The notes beneath the pieces were generated by a model. The model saw only the letters and a program-made list of their open reading frames with translations, was not told where the DNA came from and searched no databases. Position numbers and translations under genes: made by a program. Source: Actinomycetota bacterium (GTDB taxonomy: Bacteria; Actinomycetota; Thermoleophilia; Gaiellales; Gaiellaceae). Taken from it: 63,633 bases of DNA. The stretch is from NCBI GenBank assembly GCA_003161615.1, contig PMOB01000010.1, positions 197,713 to 261,345 on the forward strand, read 5' to 3'. This document shows positions 59,320-63,633 of this stretch, one piece after another. Position 1 is the first letter of the stretch. Each line of letters begins with the position of its first letter.

Positions 59320-60114
59320 GTGGCGGAGACAGCGGCAAAACGGGACAAGCGTTATCTGAATTACCTGCTCGACGCGGTTAAGGCGGCGGCGAGAAAACCA
59401 CCGCAGTTCGGTACGGGTAAGGACGTGTCAGTCGACGAGTTCAGGCGGCTCTACGGTGACGATCCTTTCTACGCCTGGATCGGCTTCGACTCCGACCTCC
59501 TCTACGCCGCACACAAAGCAGGCGCCGCGATGACCTCTCTCTACCGCAAGCTCGGCGACGGCTGTCAAGACCTCTGGCGGGCGATCATCCGCGATCAGTT
59601 TGGCGTTGCGGATAAGGACGCCAAGTGGGAATACACGGTTCCGACGGCGAAAGGGCCGCGGAAGCGGATCCTCGACGGCCGTATCGACGTACTCGACTTC
59701 CCGGAGTCCGACGCGCTGGAACGCTTCCGGCGGGACTGGCTACCGAAAGCGAAGAAGAAGCTCGGCGCGACGATCAATCCGCGTGGAGCGGTGTTCGAGG
59801 TGCGGCAGGGCTACAAGAGCCAAGACGCGAAGCGGGCTAGCGGCGACGTGGACAACGCGGGCCGCATCGCATTGGAGAGCAGCCTGCCGTCGCTAGTCGT
59901 GTTCTCGAATCAGATCCCCGAGCAGATCGCGCGCCGTTATGCGAGTGCAGGGTGGCTCGTCCTTCGCGGCACCACTGCAGACGACCCGCTCACGAGCACG
60001 TTCGCCTTCGCGGATGCAGTCATGGGCTTTGACCTTGCGCGCCTTTTCGAGATGAACTCGCAACACCTTCGCGACCAAATCGAGGTGATCCTTGCGGAGG
60101 TGTTGAAGCCATGA
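59320..60114 (+). CDS. Putative type II restriction endonuclease
   Basis: A 264-residue protein without a certain family match. A helical start (KRYLNYLLDAVKAAARKP) is followed by a likely PD-(D/E)xK core: KRILDGRIDVLDF (Asp119, Asp123), then GAVFEVRQGYKSQDAKR (Glu160, Lys166). The stop overlaps the methyltransferase ATG. The tandem of unknown nuclease-like protein and a DNA methyltransferase is the ordinary type II layout. A TAGGCT element seven bases before the GTG is compatible with a leaderless start. Codon use is less GC-biased than around it. Confidence 0.7.
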   Translation: MAETAAKRDKRYLNYLLDAVKAAARKPPQFGTGKDVSVDEFRRLYGDDPFYAWIGFDSDLLYAAHKAGAAMTSLYRKLGDGCQDLWRAIIRDQFGVADKDAKWEYTVPTAKGPRKRILDGRIDVLDFPESDALERFRRDWLPKAKKKLGATINPRGAVFEVRQGYKSQDAKRASGDVDNAGRIALESSLPSLVVFSNQIPEQIARRYASAGWLVLRGTTADDPLTSTFAFADAVMGFDLARLFEMNSQHLRDQIEVILAEVLKP

Positions 60115-61319
60115 CCGCATTTGGTCTTCAGGAGCACCTGACTCACCGCGGGAACGTTCGTAGCTCCCGGTACGGCTGGCTCCGGTTGACCCCCATGTAC
60201 TCCGTCCACCTTGTGGACGAGCTACTCGAGGCCGACTTGCGACTACGTGAAGGCCGGGTACTTGACCCGTTCTGCGGGACAGGCACGACAGCACTCGTTT
60301 GCGCCGAACGCGGGATCGCCGCTGACACCTGCGACATCAACCCGTTCCTTCTTTGGCTAACCGACGTGAAGACGCACGACTACACGCAGGCCGAACGCGC
60401 TGCCGCGGCAGACCACGGAGCGACGATCCTTGCCGCCGCGCGTGCGAAGAACCGCGGGATCGTGTGGGTTCCGCCGCTGCGCAACATCGAGAAGTGGTGG
60501 GAGGAAGGCGTACTCGGGGCGCTTTCACGCGCCTGGGAGATGGTTCAAGCCTGTGGGTCGGAGCCGGCGCGCTGGCTCCTCACGATCGCCTTTCTGCAGG
60601 CCGCAATCAAGACCGCGCACGTTAGCTTCGGGCATCAGTCGATGAGCTTCAAGCAGCGAGCCGAGCGTTCCGGCGTTGCGCTGTTCGAGACGGAGTGGCA
60701 GGCCGCGCTCGACTCAATCCTCGTCGCTGCTGACTCGCCAATCCTCGCAACTCCGCGAACGCTGCTCAGCGACGCACGAGGGCTCACATCGCTTGAACCG
60801 AACGCCTACGCCAGCGTCATCACGTCGCCCCCGTATTGCAACCGGATGAGCTACATCCGCGAGCTACGCCCTTATATGTACTGGACTGGCTACCTCGCGG
60901 ACGGTCGAGCTGCGGGCGAGTTGGACTGGCAGGCAATCGGCGGTACATGGGGACTCGCGACCTCGAACGTGGGCAAATGGCAGCCGCCAGCGGACGATGT
61001 CGTCGTGCCGTTCCCCGGTTTCCCCGGGATCGTGGAACGTGTGTCTGCGTCCTCAAACGTGCTTGGTCGCTACATCGCTAAGTACTTCCACGATGTCGTA
61101 CTCCACGCGCGCGCGCTCGCCGGGGTCGTGCAACCTGGCGGCTCTGTCCACTACGTCGTCGGCAACTCAAAGTTCTACGACGTGCTCGTGCCGACCGAAG
61201 CGATCTACGCAGCCGTTTTCGAGTCCGTGGGCCTGGAACAGGTCATGGTGCGGACGATCCGCAAGCGCACCTCGAAGAAGGAGCTGTACGAGTACCTCGT
61301 CTCGGCGAGACGGCCGTGA
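60111..61319 (+). CDS. DNA methyltransferase (N4-cytosine/N6-adenine type)
   Basis: A 402-residue modification enzyme. The SAM motif I is LDPFCGTGTT (51-60), with CDINPF as the acidic strand, and the catalytic motif IV TSPPY is at 238-242. The long helical gap between them (about 160 residues) may carry target recognition. TSPPY favours N4-methylcytosine but N6-adenine is possible. With the upstream gene it would form a type II R-M pair. The composition matches the upstream gene. Confidence 0.9.
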   Translation: MTAFGLQEHLTHRGNVRSSRYGWLRLTPMYSVHLVDELLEADLRLREGRVLDPFCGTGTTALVCAERGIAADTCDINPFLLWLTDVKTHDYTQAERAAAADHGATILAAARAKNRGIVWVPPLRNIEKWWEEGVLGALSRAWEMVQACGSEPARWLLTIAFLQAAIKTAHVSFGHQSMSFKQRAERSGVALFETEWQAALDSILVAADSPILATPRTLLSDARGLTSLEPNAYASVITSPPYCNRMSYIRELRPYMYWTGYLADGRAAGELDWQAIGGTWGLATSNVGKWQPPADDVVVPFPGFPGIVERVSASSNVLGRYIAKYFHDVVLHARALAGVVQPGGSVHYVVGNSKFYDVLVPTEAIYAAVFESVGLEQVMVRTIRKRTSKKELYEYLVSARRP

Positions 61320-61339
61320 CCTTGCCGACGTTGCCCTAA

Positions 61340-61828
61340 CTAGAACAGTTCATCGACGTCGCCCGGCGGCGTCAGATCGTCGCAGGCGACGAGCCGGGCC
61401 GGGAGCGACTTGGCGCCCTCGTCGGGGACGCTGCCCCACACACTGCGCGCGAGCAGGACGGGGTGCAGGCGGACGCCGCCGTAGGCTGCCGCGACGACGT
61501 CGCCGCCGTTCGCGCGCCAGTCGGCGACGACCCGGTCGATCGCACGCGGGTCGAGATCGGGGCCGTCGGCGAGGACGACGACCGCGGCTTCGACGTCGTC
61601 GCCGAGTGCAGCCAGGCCGCAGCGGAGAGAGGCGCCGGGACCGAGTTCCCAGACCGCGCACTGGACGCTCTTCACCGGCAGCGCGTGAGCGCCGCTCACG
61701 ACGACGATCTCGTCCACGAGCGAAGCGTCGAGTGCGGTCAGCACCGCCTCGAGGTGGACGAGCTGCTTCGGCGGCTCCGTCCCGTAGCGCGAGGATGCGC
61801 CCGCCGCGAGGACGACCGCCGCAATCAA
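61340..61828 (-). CDS. MobA-like nucleotidyltransferase
   Basis: A 162-residue NTP transferase. The start IAAVVLAAGASSRYGTEPPKQLVHLE is the family's NTP loop (LAAGASxR...K), and VVVLADGPDLDPRAIDRVV contains the Mg-binding Asp block. Such proteins (MocA/MobA type) add CMP or GMP to molybdopterin. TTG at 61828 overlaps the FAD subunit stop, tying it to the molybdenum hydroxylase genes. It is somewhat shorter than MocA (about 190). Confidence 0.88.
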   Translation of the reverse strand: MIAAVVLAAGASSRYGTEPPKQLVHLEAVLTALDASLVDEIVVVSGAHALPVKSVQCAVWELGPGASLRCGLAALGDDVEAAVVVLADGPDLDPRAIDRVVADWRANGGDVVAAAYGGVRLHPVLLARSVWGSVPDEGAKSLPARLVACDDLTPPGDVDELF

Positions 61829-62646
61829 TCGAGTTGTGCGAGCGCGCGGCCGACGAGCGCACGTGCGAGCGGCAGCTTCCACTCCGTGCGCGGCAGCGGC
61901 GTCGCGTTATCCAGCGCTTCGATCGAGTCGATCCGCCACGGGATCGGCGCGACGCCGGCGAGTGCGATTCGGACTCCGCCGCCGACGCGAGCCGCGGCGA
62001 CGCCGACCTGGGGGAACGACCACCGCTTCCTGTCCATCGCCTTGAGATAGACGCTCGCCTCCACGTCCGGCAACTCGACCTCGAGGATCAGCTCGCCGTC
62101 CTCGAGCGTCGTTGTGTGGCGGTCAGCCTCGTCCGGCAGCCGGTAGAGCTCCTCCACACGAAGTTCGCGGCGGTTCGTCCGCAGCCGCGCGCCGAGCGCG
62201 ACGAGCGCCGCGGCGACGTCTGAAGGGTGGGCGGAGGCGCAGAAGTCGTTGGCGAAGATCGCGTGCTCGCGGTGCTCGCCGTCGCGCGCATGGCAGCGGT
62301 CGCCACCGTGCAGGCGGCAGGGATAGTCGAGCCGCCAGTACCAGCAGCGGCTCGACTGCAAGAGATTGCCGCCGAGCGAGCCCATGTTGCGGAGCTGCGG
62401 CGACGCGGCGAGCCGGCACGCCTCGCGCAGAGCGTCCGGAATGGAAGGCTCCACCTCGAGCTCGCCGAGCGTGGTGCCGGCGCCGATGACGCCGTCGCTC
62501 ACGCCGCGCGGCACGACGCCGCGCACGTCGACGAGCGTCTCCGCCTCGAGCAGCCCGTCGCGGAGGAGCGGCACGACCTCGGTGCCGCCGTGAACGAACA
62601 CCCCGCCGTCGAGCTCCTCGACGCTAGACGGTCGCAGGAGCTCCAC
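61825..62646 (-). CDS. Molybdenum hydroxylase FAD-binding subunit
   Basis: A 273-residue CoxM/XdhB-like subunit that passes electrons between the Fe-S and FAD parts. FAD motifs are VHGGTEVVPLLRDG and LRNMGSLGGNLLQ. Between them and the C-terminal domain four Cys (101, 110, 118, 136; SRCWYWRLDYPCRLHGGDRC and DFCASAH) match the extra [4Fe-4S] loop of PaoB/YagS-type and HcrB-type enzymes. So electron flow may include an added cluster. Its start overlaps the large subunit by 23 bases. Confidence 0.92.
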   Translation of the reverse strand: MELLRPSSVEELDGGVFVHGGTEVVPLLRDGLLEAETLVDVRGVVPRGVSDGVIGAGTTLGELEVEPSIPDALREACRLAASPQLRNMGSLGGNLLQSSRCWYWRLDYPCRLHGGDRCHARDGEHREHAIFANDFCASAHPSDVAAALVALGARLRTNRRELRVEELYRLPDEADRHTTTLEDGELILEVELPDVEASVYLKAMDRKRWSFPQVGVAAARVGGGVRIALAGVAPIPWRIDSIEALDNATPLPRTEWKLPLARALVGRALAQLD

Positions 62647-63631
62647 GCCGTTCCTTCTCCTTCGCGGCCTCGAGCGCGCGCAGCATCTCCTCGCGGGAGA
62701 TCGGCAGCTCGTGGACGTCGGCGCCGGTCGCGTCGCGGATCGCGTTCGCGATCGCGGCCGCGATGGGGACGATCGGCGGCTCGCCGAGCCCCTTCGAGCC
62801 GAGGTTCGTCAGGTGCGCGTCCGGCTTGTCGACGAACTCGCAGACGATCTCGGGCACGTCCGCAATCGTCGGCATCCGGTAGCTCTCCAGCGTCGACGTG
62901 AGGACCCGGCCCGTCTCCGGATCGAGGAGACGGTCCTCCGAGAGCGTGTGGCCGATGCCCTGGATGATCCCGCCCTCGACCTGGCTCGAGGCGCCGAGCG
63001 GGTTGACGATCCGGCCGACGTCGTGGATCGCCGCAACGCGCTCGACGACGATCTCGCCGGTCTCGACGTCCACCGCGACCTCGACGACGTGGACGCCGAA
63101 CGTGAGGACGCTCATGCCGGCCGGGTTCGGGCCGCGCGCACCCTTGCCCAGGATCTGCGCGTCCTCGAGCAGGTCGACGACCTCGCCGACGGGCGCGTCT
63201 TTCGGCATGCCGCGCTGCTCCGCGATGTCCTCGATCTGCTCGCGCGCGTCGGCCGCGGCGGCGCGTACCGCCGGTCCCATCGACGGCAGCGTCGACGAGC
63301 CTGCCGAGATGGATGCGTACGGGCCGCGCGCCGAGTCGCCGAGGACGACGTCCACGCGGTCGAGCGGCAGCCGCAGCTCCTCCGCCGCGATCTGGGCCAT
63401 CGCGGTCCGCGTGCCGGTGCCGATGTCCTGCATCGCCGTGATCACGGTGGCGCGGCCGTCGGAGCCGACCCGCACCCAGGCGTAGGACGGAGGGCCGCCG
63501 CCGCCGTACCAGATCTGGCTCGCCATCCCGACACCGCGCTTCCACGTCGCGTCGGACCGGCCGCGCACTTCGTGGCGACGCTCCCAGTGCGGCTCGGCGC
63601 GGCGGTAGCAGTCCGCGAGATTCTTCGAGGA
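62624..63631 (-). CDS. Molybdenum hydroxylase large subunit, C-terminal part
   Basis: The frame is open to the end of the window, so the N-terminus is missing. About 335 residues remain. CoxL/XdhA features: MASQIWYGGGGPPSYAWVRVG, MQDIGTGTRTAMAQIAAEEL (GTG loop near the Moco), GDSARGPYASISAGSSTLPS, VAAIHDVGRIVNPLGASSQVEGGIIQGIGH, and the catalytic Glu in LGSKGLGEPP. It oxidises a purine, aldehyde or aromatic substrate; the substrate cannot be told. The small Fe-S subunit is not in the window. Confidence 0.94.
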   Translation of the reverse strand, partial: SSKNLADCYRRAEPHWERRHEVRGRSDATWKRGVGMASQIWYGGGGPPSYAWVRVGSDGRATVITAMQDIGTGTRTAMAQIAAEELRLPLDRVDVVLGDSARGPYASISAGSSTLPSMGPAVRAAAADAREQIEDIAEQRGMPKDAPVGEVVDLLEDAQILGKGARGPNPAGMSVLTFGVHVVEVAVDVETGEIVVERVAAIHDVGRIVNPLGASSQVEGGIIQGIGHTLSEDRLLDPETGRVLTSTLESYRMPTIADVPEIVCEFVDKPDAHLTNLGSKGLGEPPIVPIAAAIANAIRDATGADVHELPISREEMLRALEAAKEKERRGAPATV

Positions 63632-63633
63632 GC

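Overview
The window is GC-rich with dense, often overlapping genes (many ATGA, GTGA or TTGA stop-start overlaps) and frequent GTG and TTG starts. The gene set points to an actinobacterium: a fhaA-fhaB-pstP-rodA-pbpA-pknB cluster, a SufU-type Suf pathway, EttA, an LppX/LprG-like lipoprotein and a SigR/RsrA-like pair. I would guess the Thermoleophilia (Gaiellales/Solirubrobacterales) side of the phylum, but that placement is inference from overall gene flavour, not from a marker gene. No rRNA, tRNA or CRISPR array was seen.

Layout. 1-2830: end of an aa3-type cytochrome oxidase operon (ctaD fragment, ctaE) interleaved with two universal-stress-like proteins. 2838-5850 (minus): tatA, tatC, a TPR membrane protein, a STAS anti-sigma antagonist and a diheme cytochrome c lipoprotein. 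5929-9638: sufC, sufB (frame broken by one extra base), a VOC protein and sufD. 9640-19550: about 10 kb of accessory genes that separate this half of suf from sufS-sufU-Rieske-tag at 19583-22123. They include a signal peptidase I homologue lacking the nucleophile serine, a lower-GC gene with an integrase-like N-terminus, an ECF sigma factor, ettA, an ArsR/SRPBCC pair with a clear operator, a Kelch lipoprotein and a flavin/heme membrane module with ApbE. 22695-22957: a self-contained small transcription unit (promoter, near-perfect anti-16S Shine-Dalgarno, 13-codon ORF, hairpins, terminator). 22958-24958: FMN reductase and YceI, divergent from MarR-cupin. 24961-25404: a 440-bp nest of inverted repeats with no gene.

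25402-29283: alcohol dehydrogenase, NAD(P)-binding protein and dcd on minus, gabT on plus. 29308-40384: cell wall and phospho-signalling block with three Ser/Thr kinases, ddl, PASTA-PknB, PbpA, RodA/FtsW, PP2C and two FHA proteins. 40456-52481: mixed membrane, lipoprotein, ABC export, PhzF, NCS1 permease, lysyltransferase-like and phosphodiester glycosidase genes, plus one decayed GNAT gene. 52485-55178: aconitase. 55232-59256: TolB-like propeller, carboxylate-amine ligase, HMA chaperone, ferritin-like protein and a SigR/RsrA-like pair with a consensus autoregulatory promoter. 59320-61319: a putative type II restriction-modification island of different composition. 61340-63631: a molybdenum hydroxylase cluster running off the window end.

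Themes: Fe-S assembly and redox enzymes (Suf, Rieske, aconitase, molybdenum hydroxylase with a predicted [4Fe-4S] site) sit near Tat export, cytochromes and redox-sensing regulators. The wall-growth machinery is grouped with its kinase, phosphatase and FHA readers. The most novel-looking signals are the Shine-Dalgarno-rich small RNA unit, the hairpin nest at 25 kb, the nucleophile-less signal peptidase homologue and the two composition-shifted islands.
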